From: Ardenticatenaceae bacterium
Lineage (GTDB): Bacteria; Chloroflexota; Anaerolineae; Promineifilales; Promineifilaceae
Reading direction: 5' to 3'
Assembly: GCA_011525915.1 (NCBI GenBank)
Contig: WYBM01000051.1
Span: 174,675-238,674 of the forward strand
Length of the DNA: 64,000 nt
In this document: positions 26,972 through 35,118 of the stretch, one piece after another
Layout of the letters: each line of letters starts with the position of its first letter
Numbering within the stretch: position 1 is the first letter of the stretch
The notes under the pieces: generated by a model
Database searches by the model: none
Told to the model about the DNA's origin: nothing
What the model saw: only the letters and a program-made list of their open reading frames with translations
Program-made: the position numbers and the translations under genes

Positions 26972-27796
26972 TTATTGCCCGCCATTTCCAAAACAGCCGG
27001 GGTCAACGCTCAGGTTGGTCAGCACCCCTCGCAATGATTCTTTTGTCACCGGTGAATACCCAATGTACAACATCGATTGTTGATTAGAAATAAGCAGATT
27101 TTGCTGAATGAGGACGGGCGCCGCCTTCAGAGGCAGTGCATTGGCGTTAAAAAGCGGCATATAATGATACTTTTCCTCTCCTACCTTTTGGGCAGCAAAG
27201 AAGGCCGTCAGGCTGCTGCCCCCCGCACCAACCGAAAAGAGCGAACTTTGGGCCACGGCCGTGTCTACGGTCATGTTCATAGACGGCCGTAAGCCGCCAC
27301 CGGCTTGAATAGGCACAGACCATTCCAGGTCAGTTAAATGAAAGAGGGGGTTGGAAAAATGCAAATCGCCTTCATTTTGGGTGAATGTCAGCGCGGCCCA
27401 CGCACTGGCTCCCGTTTTGCAAATACATTCGTCTGGCAAATCATAGTGCCCCCCTGTCATTTCAAACACAATTTGGTGGATAGAAGGGACTGTACAGTGG
27501 ATGCCCCCCTTGCCAACAAAAGAGGCAGCATCATTCGCCAACACCACATTGGGTGACACTGAGCACGTCAGGTCACGTGTTTCTGGCGGCACGGGCTGGG
27601 GCACACCATCCACAATCTCCCATACAAAAACGGTCAGCGTGACATTGGGCTGGTTGTCCTCAAAATCCGCTTCAAAGCGCCAGTTTGCCTGCCACTCGGT
27701 CTCATCAGCTATCACCGGCGTGGCAAAACCCATTAAACCAACTGCCGCCATTGTCCCTACACACGCAAAGAAAAAATAAAAATGCCGAAAACTCAT
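26972..27796 (-). CDS. Secreted protein of unknown function
   Basis: A 274-residue protein with a clear signal peptide (hydrophobic 5-28, ADE cleavage region). The mature part is beta-rich and has six Cys, spaced as if for disulfide bridges (DLTCSV, GIHCTV, ECICK, PGCFG). I do not recognise a family. AGGAG lies 8 nt before the ATG. It is divergent from the STAND regulator at 27993, with a perfect palindrome between them, so the pair may share control. Confidence 0.55.
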   Translation of the reverse strand: MSFRHFYFFFACVGTMAAVGLMGFATPVIADETEWQANWRFEADFEDNQPNVTLTVFVWEIVDGVPQPVPPETRDLTCSVSPNVVLANDAASFVGKGGIHCTVPSIHQIVFEMTGGHYDLPDECICKTGASAWAALTFTQNEGDLHFSNPLFHLTDLEWSVPIQAGGGLRPSMNMTVDTAVAQSSLFSVGAGGSSLTAFFAAQKVGEEKYHYMPLFNANALPLKAAPVLIQQNLLISNQQSMLYIGYSPVTKESLRGVLTNLSVDPGCFGNGGQ

Positions 27797-27901
27797 AAAT
27801 AATATCTCCTACGCTGCCAAGATGATGGTGCTGGCTGCATTTAAGACGTTTGATGCATCCACCATACATTGCTTGTAAACTTCATAATACCTCATGGTCG
27901 G

Positions 27902-27919
27902 TGGTATGATAACATACCA
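27902..27919. promoter_or_regulatory. Perfect palindrome, operator candidate
   Basis: TGGTATG-ATAA-CATACCA is a 7-bp perfect inverted repeat in the 196-bp spacer between the divergent secreted-protein and STAND genes. It has the size and placement of a dimeric regulator site. No DNA-binding gene is adjacent apart from the STAND protein. Confidence 0.5.
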
Positions 27920-27992
27920 GGGTAACCGGTGAGTCTAACGTTTTATACCGCTTGTCTAAAGAATTTGCTGTTTATGGGTTTGCGCCACAGCT

Positions 27993-30689
27993 GTGTCTAT
28001 GAAAGCAATGACCTTTACTGATCAACTCCGCCTGGCCCTAAATCATCTGGATGACCCTACCTGGCTGGGCGAAAATTCCCCCCTGGCCGCCCCCTACTTT
28101 TTAGGGGGTGCCCTGCCTGATACCCTCAGTGCCACGGCCGTGACTCGCGGCGAAATATTACGGCAGACTCTGTACGCGGCCGCCGATTCTTGCTGGCCGG
28201 GGCCACTACCTGGCGATAAAACCACGCTGCTCACGGCCGTGACCGCCGAACGCCAGCAGCAAGGCAACAAAGGGCCCATGTACCATTACCTGCTGCTGGA
28301 ACTGCGCTACTTCCGCCGCTTTTTTCGCCCCACAGAAGACCCCCGACCCGATAATGATATCGCCGTCTGTGACAGCCTAAGTATCAGTCGCGCTTCCTAC
28401 TTTAACCACCTGAAAGCAGCGCAACAAAGCCTGGCTGAGGCGCTGCTTACAGCCGTGCAGCCCACATTCCGCCTGGAACACCCGGCCCCACGTAACCAAC
28501 CGCTTGTGGGCCGGGAACCTTTGCTGACCCAATGCCTGGCCACCTTAAAAATCGGGCAGTCGGTGGCCCTGAGCGGCATGGGGGGCGTTGGCAAAACAGC
28601 GCTGGCTACGGCCGTGGCCCACGCCTGGCCTACACAACCTGTTTTCTGGTTCACCATCCGCCCTTCCTTTAACGACCATCTAGAGTGTTTACTGTTTTCC
28701 CTGGCTTACTTCCTGCACCGGCAAGGCGCATCTGGTCTGTGGCAGCAGCTCATCGCCGATGGCGGCCAGGTGAGTAACTATGACCTGGCGCTCTCCCTGG
28801 CACGGGGCGACATGCAAAATCTGCCACACACACCGCTGCTGTGCCTGGACGAGATAGATGCCCTATACACCGATGCCGAGATCACTACCCCGGCCCATAT
28901 ACAAATGCGGGAATTTCTGGATGGCTTGCGCCAGGTCACGCCGGTGCTGTTTATAGGGCAGCAGCCCCTTACGGCCGTAACCTCGCACATCACGGTCCCT
29001 CCTTTGAGCCAGTCCGAGACGAACAGGTTGTTAGCAGAACTGCCTATGGCGGTCTCGTCCGAGGTCAGGCAGACGCTGCACCACTATACCAGCGGCAATC
29101 CGCGCCTGCTGCATTTATGTGCAGCCCTGCTAGAACGCGGCTTACCGGCGGCCGAGGTCACGGCTGTGGCCCCTTATACCCCAGCTATTCAGGCCCTGTG
29201 GACCCGCCTATGGCAGCGGTTCGATGGCGAGGAACAGCGCCTGCTCCAGATGTTGGCCGTATTCCGCAGCCCGGCCCCGGCCGACGCCTGGCTAACAGTG
29301 GGAGACGTGATGGCTCGCCTGAGCCGGCGGCGCATCATCCAGCAAGACGGTGTGGGGGGCGTCCACTTGCTGCCGCTGCTGCGAGATCTGATCCTGCATG
29401 ACCGGCCCCAATTTCCAGCCGAACGACAGGAACACCATCATCTGATCGCCGCTGAAATACGAGCATCGCGGGGCGAGTATACGGCCGCCGCCTACCATTA
29501 CCAGCAGGCCCACGCAGAAAAGCAGGCCATACAGCTTTGGTTCCCCCACCGGCAGCAAGAGATCCGGCGGGGGCAGGGGCCCCAGGCCCTGGCGCTGTTT
29601 CAACAACTATCGGCACGCAGCCAGGGCCAGCCAGAGCAGCAGGCCCTGGCCTTAATTCGGGCGGAGTTGTACCACCTGCAAGGAGCGGCCCAACAGGGGC
29701 TGTCGGCTCTCACGGCCGTGCGCTGGCCGTGTGAAAGTGAAATTACCACCCAGGCACGCCAGCTTCAAGGCGACTTTCTTAATATGTTGGGGTACCCGGA
29801 AGTGGCCCTGGACCGCTACGAAGATGGCATGGCTATCATCGCCCGGCTGCTCAACCGGCTGGTGCGCTATCGCTACGAGCGGGGCAGCATCCACGTGCAG
29901 CAAAAACGGTTAGAGGCGGCCGGGCGCGAAGCCCAGTTGGCTCAATATGAAGCCGCCTATTTGCAAGGCATGGTTCACGATGAAAACGGCCGTTACACCG
30001 AAGCCGTGCATACCTACCAGCAAGCACTGATGTATGCCCAGGCTGCCGGGCATGAAACAGGCGTGGCCCAAATTCAACGGGCGCTGGCGACCACCTTAGG
30101 CCGGCAGGCTCGTCTGGAAGAGGCTATCATCCATGCCACAGCCGCCATGGAAACCTTTGCCCACATGGGGGACCGACTGAACGAGGAGCGCGTACGCAGC
30201 AGCCTGGCCGCTGCCTACTTTCAAGCAGGCAAATTCAGGGAAGCGATTATCGAGGCCGAGCCGGCGATGGCTTTTTTTGAGGCCGCGAACATGCCTTTCT
30301 GGACGGCCGTGGCCGCCGCTACCCTGGCTGAAGCCTATTATGAAAATGGCCAGCTAGAAGAAGCCGAAGAAACTGCCCACAAAGTACTGCGACTGGAAGA
30401 AAACCAGACCCAGCCCTACGCCCTTTACACGCTGGGGCTGATCGCCCGCGCCCACCAGCAGCCAGATGAAGCACGGCAGCATTTTCAGGCCAGCCAGCAA
30501 ATCGCCCAGGCCAATGGCGACCGTTACCTGGAAGCTTACGCCTGGCGTGCTTTGGGCGAACTGTATCAGGCGCAGGGAAACATGAAAGACGGCCGTAAGG
30601 CGTTAAACACGGCGCTGCAACAATTTAACACCCTCAACCTGCCCCAGGAAACCGCTGCTACCCAACGCCTGTTCCAGGAATATTCTTAA
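27993..30689 (+). CDS. STAND-type ATPase with C-terminal TPR repeats
   Basis: An 898-residue signalling ATPase. Residues 1-160 form an N-terminal effector or adaptor domain I do not recognise. LVGREPLL (171-178) begins the NTPase, with Walker A GMGGVGKTA (195-203) and a Walker B-like LLCLDEIDAL near residue 285. Residues about 500-890 are a superhelix of TPR-like repeats with a strong Ala/Gln bias. The layout matches NB-ARC/AP-ATPase regulators that oligomerise on ligand binding. GTG at 27993 and ATG at 27999 are equivalent starts; neither has a Shine-Dalgarno. Many ACGGCCGT octamers show it is long resident. Confidence 0.82.
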   Translation: MSMKAMTFTDQLRLALNHLDDPTWLGENSPLAAPYFLGGALPDTLSATAVTRGEILRQTLYAAADSCWPGPLPGDKTTLLTAVTAERQQQGNKGPMYHYLLLELRYFRRFFRPTEDPRPDNDIAVCDSLSISRASYFNHLKAAQQSLAEALLTAVQPTFRLEHPAPRNQPLVGREPLLTQCLATLKIGQSVALSGMGGVGKTALATAVAHAWPTQPVFWFTIRPSFNDHLECLLFSLAYFLHRQGASGLWQQLIADGGQVSNYDLALSLARGDMQNLPHTPLLCLDEIDALYTDAEITTPAHIQMREFLDGLRQVTPVLFIGQQPLTAVTSHITVPPLSQSETNRLLAELPMAVSSEVRQTLHHYTSGNPRLLHLCAALLERGLPAAEVTAVAPYTPAIQALWTRLWQRFDGEEQRLLQMLAVFRSPAPADAWLTVGDVMARLSRRRIIQQDGVGGVHLLPLLRDLILHDRPQFPAERQEHHHLIAAEIRASRGEYTAAAYHYQQAHAEKQAIQLWFPHRQQEIRRGQGPQALALFQQLSARSQGQPEQQALALIRAELYHLQGAAQQGLSALTAVRWPCESEITTQARQLQGDFLNMLGYPEVALDRYEDGMAIIARLLNRLVRYRYERGSIHVQQKRLEAAGREAQLAQYEAAYLQGMVHDENGRYTEAVHTYQQALMYAQAAGHETGVAQIQRALATTLGRQARLEEAIIHATAAMETFAHMGDRLNEERVRSSLAAAYFQAGKFREAIIEAEPAMAFFEAANMPFWTAVAAATLAEAYYENGQLEEAEETAHKVLRLEENQTQPYALYTLGLIARAHQQPDEARQHFQASQQIAQANGDRYLEAYAWRALGELYQAQGNMKDGRKALNTALQQFNTLNLPQETAATQRLFQEYS

Positions 30690-30727
30690 TCAACCTGGTG
30701 CCATCTTGGGGCAGGCATCTCCTCAGC

Positions 30728-32527
30728 TTACTGTGCTTCCTCACCGTACATGCCATCCAGCCACGCCTGGTACCGCGCTTCAACGTCACGGCGCTTCAGC
30801 TTAAGGGAGGGCGTCAGCAAGCCGTTAGCCACGCTCATCTCCTCTGGTAAGATGCAAAAATATTTGATCTGCTCATAGCGCGCCAGTGAGGCATTGGCTT
30901 TGTCAACGGCCGTTTGTACCAGCGCCAATACCGCCTCATCTTGTGTCAATTCTTCATAGGCGCGGGCGCCTTGGCCCCGTTCGTTGGCCCAGGCCAGAAT
31001 CGCCTCCGGATCCAGCGTAAGCAAGGCCACCAGGTACTTGCGCCGGTCACCATGCACCATCGCCTGGCTGATCAATGGGTTGGCCACCAGCAGGTTTTCC
31101 ACATTGGCCGGGGCCACGTTTTTACCGCCGGCAGTCACAATCATATTTTTCTTGCGGTCCGTAATGCGCAGGTAACCGTCTTCATCCAGCTCACCGATAT
31201 CACCGGTACAGAACCAGCCATCGGCCGTAAAGGCATGGCGGGTGGCGTCAGCATCCTGGTAATATTCGCTGAAAATACCGGGGCCTTTAAGCAAAATTTC
31301 ACCATCGCTGGCAATTTTGACTTCTGCGCCGGGCAACGGCCGTCCTACGGTCCCCAGCTTGACCTCCCCTGGCCGGTTCACCGTAATGGGGCTGGTGGTT
31401 TCCGTCAGACCATACCCTTCATAAATGGTTAGCCCTATCGCCTCAAAGAAATAGAGCAGCTCCCGGCTGATGGGGGCCGCGCCGGAACTCAGGTAGCGGA
31501 TACGTGAGCCAAACAAGGCTGCCCGTAACTTGCGAAAAACCAACCGGTCATAAAACAGGTGTTTTGCCTTAAGTATCAAGGGCAACGGCTGGTTTTGCCG
31601 CCGCCGGCGGGCCACTTCCTCCCCCACAGCCAGCGCTGCATATACCAATTTCTGGCGGCGTGGCGGCGCTTTTTTAATGCCGGTCATGACGGCCGTGTGG
31701 ATCTTCTCATAAATGCGCGGCACGGCTGAAAGCACCGTAGGCTGCACCAACCGGCAGGTATCTACCAGCCTGGTCATATCATCCAGGTAATACCCAACAA
31801 TGCCCACCTGCTGCCCGATGTAAGCCGTCACTCGCTGCAAAGAATGGGCCAGCGGCAGGTAAATGAGGCCCACGTCATCTGGGCGCAGCTGCAAAAAGTT
31901 GGCCACGTCACGGGCTATAATGACCAGGTTGCGGTGGCGCATGACCACTCCCTTGGGCGGGCCGGTGGTTCCGCTGGTGTAAATGAGCGCGGCGATGTCT
32001 TCTGGCTGAACGGCATTGCGCAGCTCGTCTGGTAAGCCAGGGTGGCTCGCCAATAGAACTTTGCCTTTGGTGGCCACTTCATCCAGCGTCAGCCAGTCAC
32101 CGGGGCTCATTCCGCTGCTGTCTATGACGATGAGGTATTCCAGGGCGGGTAGGTCCAGGCCGGCAATCTTGTCAAACTGTTCTTTGTTTTCGACGACGGC
32201 CATGCGTGCCTGGCTGTGGTCCAGGATGTAGCCCATTTGCCTGGCCGGGCTGGTGGGGTAAAGTCCCACTACGACACCGCCCATGCTTAAAATAGCACTG
32301 TCAAACTGCATCCATTCGGCGCGGGTGTTGCTGATGATGGCCACACGGTCACCCCGGCGCGCCCCCAGGGCATACAGCCCCATCGCCAGATTGGTGTGGT
32401 GGGTGTAGCTTTCTGCATGGGTCACCGGCACATAACCACCCTGGCGCAGCACATAATAGGCCACAGCATCTCCAGATTGTTGAGCCCGCCATTGGTTCAG
32501 GTGCGCAATTGTTTGCAGAGTTTCCAT
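30728..32527 (-). CDS. Long-chain acyl-CoA synthetase (AMP-forming)
   Basis: An adenylate-forming enzyme that activates fatty acids to acyl-CoA. P-loop-like YTSGTTGPPKG, the linker-region YGLTETTSP motif, GWFCTGDIG and RKKNMIVTAGGKNVAP are all present, with the C-terminal catalytic Lys region in LTPSLKLKRR. It is 599 residues long and closest in pattern to FadD15-type long-chain enzymes. AGGAC lies close to the ATG. It ends 38 bp from the convergent STAND gene. A 108-bp palindromic repeat element lies just upstream. Confidence 0.93.
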   Translation of the reverse strand: METLQTIAHLNQWRAQQSGDAVAYYVLRQGGYVPVTHAESYTHHTNLAMGLYALGARRGDRVAIISNTRAEWMQFDSAILSMGGVVVGLYPTSPARQMGYILDHSQARMAVVENKEQFDKIAGLDLPALEYLIVIDSSGMSPGDWLTLDEVATKGKVLLASHPGLPDELRNAVQPEDIAALIYTSGTTGPPKGVVMRHRNLVIIARDVANFLQLRPDDVGLIYLPLAHSLQRVTAYIGQQVGIVGYYLDDMTRLVDTCRLVQPTVLSAVPRIYEKIHTAVMTGIKKAPPRRQKLVYAALAVGEEVARRRRQNQPLPLILKAKHLFYDRLVFRKLRAALFGSRIRYLSSGAAPISRELLYFFEAIGLTIYEGYGLTETTSPITVNRPGEVKLGTVGRPLPGAEVKIASDGEILLKGPGIFSEYYQDADATRHAFTADGWFCTGDIGELDEDGYLRITDRKKNMIVTAGGKNVAPANVENLLVANPLISQAMVHGDRRKYLVALLTLDPEAILAWANERGQGARAYEELTQDEAVLALVQTAVDKANASLARYEQIKYFCILPEEMSVANGLLTPSLKLKRRDVEARYQAWLDGMYGEEAQ

Positions 32528-32570
32528 TAGTTGTCCTGGTGTTCAGAGGTGATAGTCACCTAAGTTGCAC

Positions 32571-32678
32571 TGTGCCAGTCATCAGAAATCAGTAGTCAGT
32601 AACCAGTGTTCAGTAGGCAGTTACTGGTGTCAGGCCCTACTGATAACTGTCCACTGATGACTGAAAACTGGTACTAGT
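32571..32678. repeat. Intergenic palindromic repeat, copy A (CTAGTACCAG family)
   Basis: An imperfect palindrome built from variants of CAGT/ACTG, with the right end CTGGTACTAG and a left end CCAGTCATCAGAA. It shares long words with elements at 38931-39036 and 62836-62960. It lies between the acyl-CoA synthetase promoter region and the SRPBCC gene end. Confidence 0.85.
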
Positions 32679-32782
32679 GTAACGGAAAATGGTTACAAGG
32701 CGAAAACGGCCGTTGTCAGCGCGTCATCTAGTCCATGAATCCTGCTGTAGAGCAAATTTTATCCCAAATAACGCATCGCTTT

Positions 32783-33292
32783 CTACGCCTTGCCGGACAG
32801 ATAACTGCCCAAGGCATCCTGGTACTGCTTGATAGACTTGGTATGTCCCAGCACATAACGAGACATAAAGCGAAAAATGGGATGATAAACCTGCCCCTCT
32901 TCCGTGATGGTCAGATGCGTCCCACCCTCCTGCTCCCGCAGCTGATAGATCCATTGCCCCCCAAAAGGCAGGTTCTCATCAGCAATCCGTACAACCAGGC
33001 GAGACCCAGGTTGTTTTTCAACCTCTACAAACGTTACCGTATCACCCCAACCAGAGACTTCTTGCCAGCGCTGACAACCGTTTTCCGCCGGTAAGAGGGT
33101 CACACTTTTTATTTTTCGCCACGCCGGGTAGTCGGCGTAATTGGTGAGCACTTGCCAGACATGGGTGACGGGCTGCTTAAAATGGGCAGAAACGGCAGCG
33201 TGGTGAGCTTCTGGCAGGGAACGGCCCACCAGAAACACACCTGCTACTATAACCACCAGACCTGTTACCAGGTAAACAATGATCATCATCAT
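32783..33292 (-). CDS. Membrane-anchored SRPBCC (START-like) protein
   Basis: A 169-residue protein with one N-terminal membrane helix (residues 4-24) and a START-like ligand-binding fold. HFKQPVTHVWQVLTNYADYPAWRKIKSV is the typical first helix-strand unit. FGGQWIYQL and THLTITEEGQV are later strands. Members bind hydrophobic ligands or act in stress responses. Its ATG overlaps the marR stop by 4 nt (ATGA), so it is translationally coupled and controlled by the MarR promoter. Confidence 0.8.
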   Translation of the reverse strand: MMMIIVYLVTGLVVIVAGVFLVGRSLPEAHHAAVSAHFKQPVTHVWQVLTNYADYPAWRKIKSVTLLPAENGCQRWQEVSGWGDTVTFVEVEKQPGSRLVVRIADENLPFGGQWIYQLREQEGGTHLTITEEGQVYHPIFRFMSRYVLGHTKSIKQYQDALGSYLSGKA

Positions 33293-33765
33293 GACCTCCT
33301 TTTGGCCCAGGCATGATCTCTGGCCTGGTCGGCCATGGATGCCTGGGCTGCGCGCCCTAACAACGCCAGCCCCACCAGGGCTTTCTGGCGTTCCTCTAAG
33401 TTTAAATGTTGCAACATGGCCATCACCCGCACCGGATCCAACACCGATTGCGCCAGTTTGATCCGCACACCATCCGTGGTCAGGCGTAAACGCACCACAC
33501 GGCCGTCGTCAGGATCAACGGCCTTTTCCACATAGCCTAACTGCACCAGACGGTTGATATGGCTGGTCATCGTAGAAGGTGTAACCCCCATATGCTCGGC
33601 CAGGTCTGTCAGGCGTAAACCGGCCTCCTCATCCAGGTGGTCCAGAATGCTGGCCTGGTGCGCTGACAAAACGGTTTCCCGTTCCGGATCTTGCACGTGC
33701 CGTGTATGGCAGGCAAAAAAGATAGTGGTGTACCAGGTTAAAATCTGTTGAACGTCTTCTTCCAT
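33289..33765 (-). CDS. MarR-family transcriptional regulator
   Basis: A 158-residue winged-helix regulator. The DNA-binding core is LRLTDLAEHMGVTPSTMTSHINRLVQLGYVEKAVDPDDGRVVRLRLT, including the DxDDxR wing motif. N- and C-terminal helices form the dimer interface. A perfect palindrome overlaps the -35 of its own promoter, so it should repress itself and the coupled SRPBCC gene. The -10 box ends 6 nt before the ATG, which implies a leaderless message. Confidence 0.92.
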   Translation of the reverse strand: MEEDVQQILTWYTTIFFACHTRHVQDPERETVLSAHQASILDHLDEEAGLRLTDLAEHMGVTPSTMTSHINRLVQLGYVEKAVDPDDGRVVRLRLTTDGVRIKLAQSVLDPVRVMAMLQHLNLEERQKALVGLALLGRAAQASMADQARDHAWAKRRS

Positions 33766-33771
33766 CCTCTT

Positions 33772-33806
33772 ATTTTAAGGCATTTAATTTGATTTGACAA
33801 ATCAAA
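33772..33806 (-). promoter_or_regulatory. marR promoter with overlapping MarR operator
   Basis: On the minus strand TTGTCA, a 17-bp spacer and TAAAAT form a good promoter, and the -10 ends 6 nt before the ATG at 33765. The perfect palindrome TTTGATTTGACAAATCAAA (33788-33806) covers the -35. Binding there would block polymerase, the usual mode of MarR autorepression. Confidence 0.8.
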
Positions 33807-33843
33807 CTAGATTGTGGGATAGCTGCTGCAAACTGGTTAAACT

Positions 33844-33875
33844 AAAAAGCGCCGGTCGCTATGACCGGCGCTTTT
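33844..33875 (-). terminator. Terminator between the AT-rich island and marR
   Basis: AAAAGCGCCGGTC pairs perfectly with GACCGGCGCTTTT around a 5-nt loop. The minus strand ends in five T. It protects the marR promoter from read-through out of the island. Confidence 0.88.
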
Positions 33876-33908
33876 GCCCTACCCTATACTAGATAAAAAT
33901 AGTTGCAA

Positions 33909-34052
33909 TTAATCAACCCACATTCCGCACTTAGATTGGCCAATTGACATAACTTTCTCAATCATGTAATCTAAAGCCGTTTTGTCAAAAAATTGATCCG
34001 AAAAGCATGAACTGCAAACGTAATTTTTCTCAGAACAAATTATAGAGTCCAT
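33909..34052 (-). other. 47-codon ORF with Cys motif inside the MITE-like element
   Basis: The ORF begins inside the insertion and runs 6 nt past its left inverted repeat. It encodes a small CxxCFxD protein with a later Cys. The spacing CxxCF-D recalls the zinc-binding N-terminus seen before some RES/HEPN-type toxin domains. There is no downstream domain and no clear ribosome-binding site. It may be a captured gene fragment or chance. Confidence 0.2.
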
Positions 34053-34074
34053 TTTTGAAGGTGCGGAATGTGGG
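33917..34074. mobile_element. 158-bp MITE-like insertion with 14-bp inverted repeats and 5-bp target duplication
   Basis: CCCACATTCCGCAC (33917-33930) and GTGCGGAATGTGGG (34061-34074) are perfect terminal inverted repeats. Both sides are flanked by ATCAA (33912-33916 and 34075-34079), a target-site duplication. The interior is AT-rich and too short for a transposase, so it must be moved in trans. The end sequence suggests an IS4/IS1380/IS1634-type transposase, but this is inference. Confidence 0.8.
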
Positions 34075-34086
34075 ATCAAGGATCTT

Positions 34087-34488
34087 TTATGCTCTTTTTC
34101 CTGCGATGTAGAACCACAGCGCTGTGAATAATGGTAAAAAGAGATAGGGACTATTCATGGAAAGAGCCTGTATGAGTGGAAAGTGCAACCTATAGACCCC
34201 AAAATGCATTAAATAGATCAATAATGTTGAAACAAATAAAACATGAATACTCCATTTTTTTCCGTTTACCACCCCTACAGTAATAGTAACTAGAGTAATA
34301 ATCCAAAGCCCATACCACCATTTAAGAAGCCAGAAACCAGTTAAGTTTAACTTTAGCCCTGTCCATGCATTAGACAAACTAATTAGAATTGAAACTAACC
34401 AAATAAAAAACAATAATTTTGTATTCTCAATAAACCTCTTGTAGGCATCACCATCTAATTCTTTATTTTCCTCTTGATTATTTGGCAT
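34087..34488 (-). CDS. Small four-helix membrane protein of unknown function
   Basis: A 133-residue protein with a charged Asn/Glu/Lys-rich N-terminus and four hydrophobic helices (about 26-42, 52-76, 80-100 and 108-130). It is clearly AT-richer than the rest of the window and has no ACGGCCGT octamer. It sits between the MITE-like element and a broken transposase, so it was probably acquired. No family is recognised. Confidence 0.5.
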   Translation of the reverse strand: MPNNQEENKELDGDAYKRFIENTKLLFFIWLVSILISLSNAWTGLKLNLTGFWLLKWWYGLWIITLVTITVGVVNGKKWSIHVLFVSTLLIYLMHFGVYRLHFPLIQALSMNSPYLFLPLFTALWFYIAGKRA

Positions 34489-34573
34489 GTTATTGTCCCT
34501 TTCCTCTTCAAAAAGTACTCAACGTTCGCTTAAATTTGGTGAATAAAACTAAATTTGGTATACCCAGCATATT

Positions 34574-34744
34574 ATGGTGGATATCAACGACATCGATACA
34601 CAAATAGAAAATGTCGACCAACTACCCGTCATCTATGGACTGCTCCAAAAGATGAAGATACAAGCAACAATTGACCAGGTCATCCAACTGCATGGCAACT
34701 GGGCTTGTTTCATTGGAAAGGGGCTGATAGAAGCAACAATCTGA
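34574..34744 (+). pseudogene. 5' fragment of an IS1634-family (DUF4277) transposase
   Basis: The 56-codon frame opens with MVDINDIDTQIENVDQLPVI, then YGLLQKMKIQATID and HGNW. This is the N-terminal DUF4277 module of IS1634-type transposases, which normally continue for about 500 residues. After HGNW the sequence departs from the family and stops. No catalytic residues remain. It is a remnant left by deletion or recombination. Confidence 0.65.
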
Positions 34745-35118
34745 GATATTTTCCCAGGTTTTGCCACGACCTTGTGGCTTCTCGTTTCTTTTTGGGTCGT
34801 GGCTTTACCCATTTTGGCTTTTGCTCAGTTTTTTGAGCGAACGCCCAGTCGTTACTTAACTAAATCAATACTTAAATACAGGCGGGATGCGCATCAATTT
34901 TGTGATTACTCGACGTTGTCCTGTGACGATACGTTGAAACGCGAACTTTCAATCGAAGCGACAAGCTCTGCTTGCCACGCTCTGAGGATGCTTAATGTTT
35001 GTTATATTGGTGATAGTCAACCGAGAAAGAGCCTACTCATTTGGCGGCTTATAGTGCCACGTTCATGGCAGGTGATTTTGCAAATCACCTGCCATGAACA
35101 GAAAGATATCAGACCCCT
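34745..35118. other. AT-rich mobile-element debris with no supported gene
   Basis: A 116-codon plus-strand frame and a roughly 50-codon Lys-rich minus-strand frame occur here. Neither has a ribosome-binding site or recognisable family, and neither carries the genome's ACGGCCGT octamer. Together with the transposase fragment this looks like degraded insertion sequences. A perfect 18-bp hairpin lies at its right end. Confidence 0.5.
35061..35099. repeat. Perfect 18-bp hairpin
   Basis: GTTCATGGCAGGTGATTT (35061-35078) is followed by a 3-nt loop and its exact complement (35082-35099). No T-run follows on either strand. It lies 20 bp past the stop of the class III aminotransferase gene. It could be an insertion-sequence end, a protein site, or a terminator-like RNA structure. 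Confidence 0.75.
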
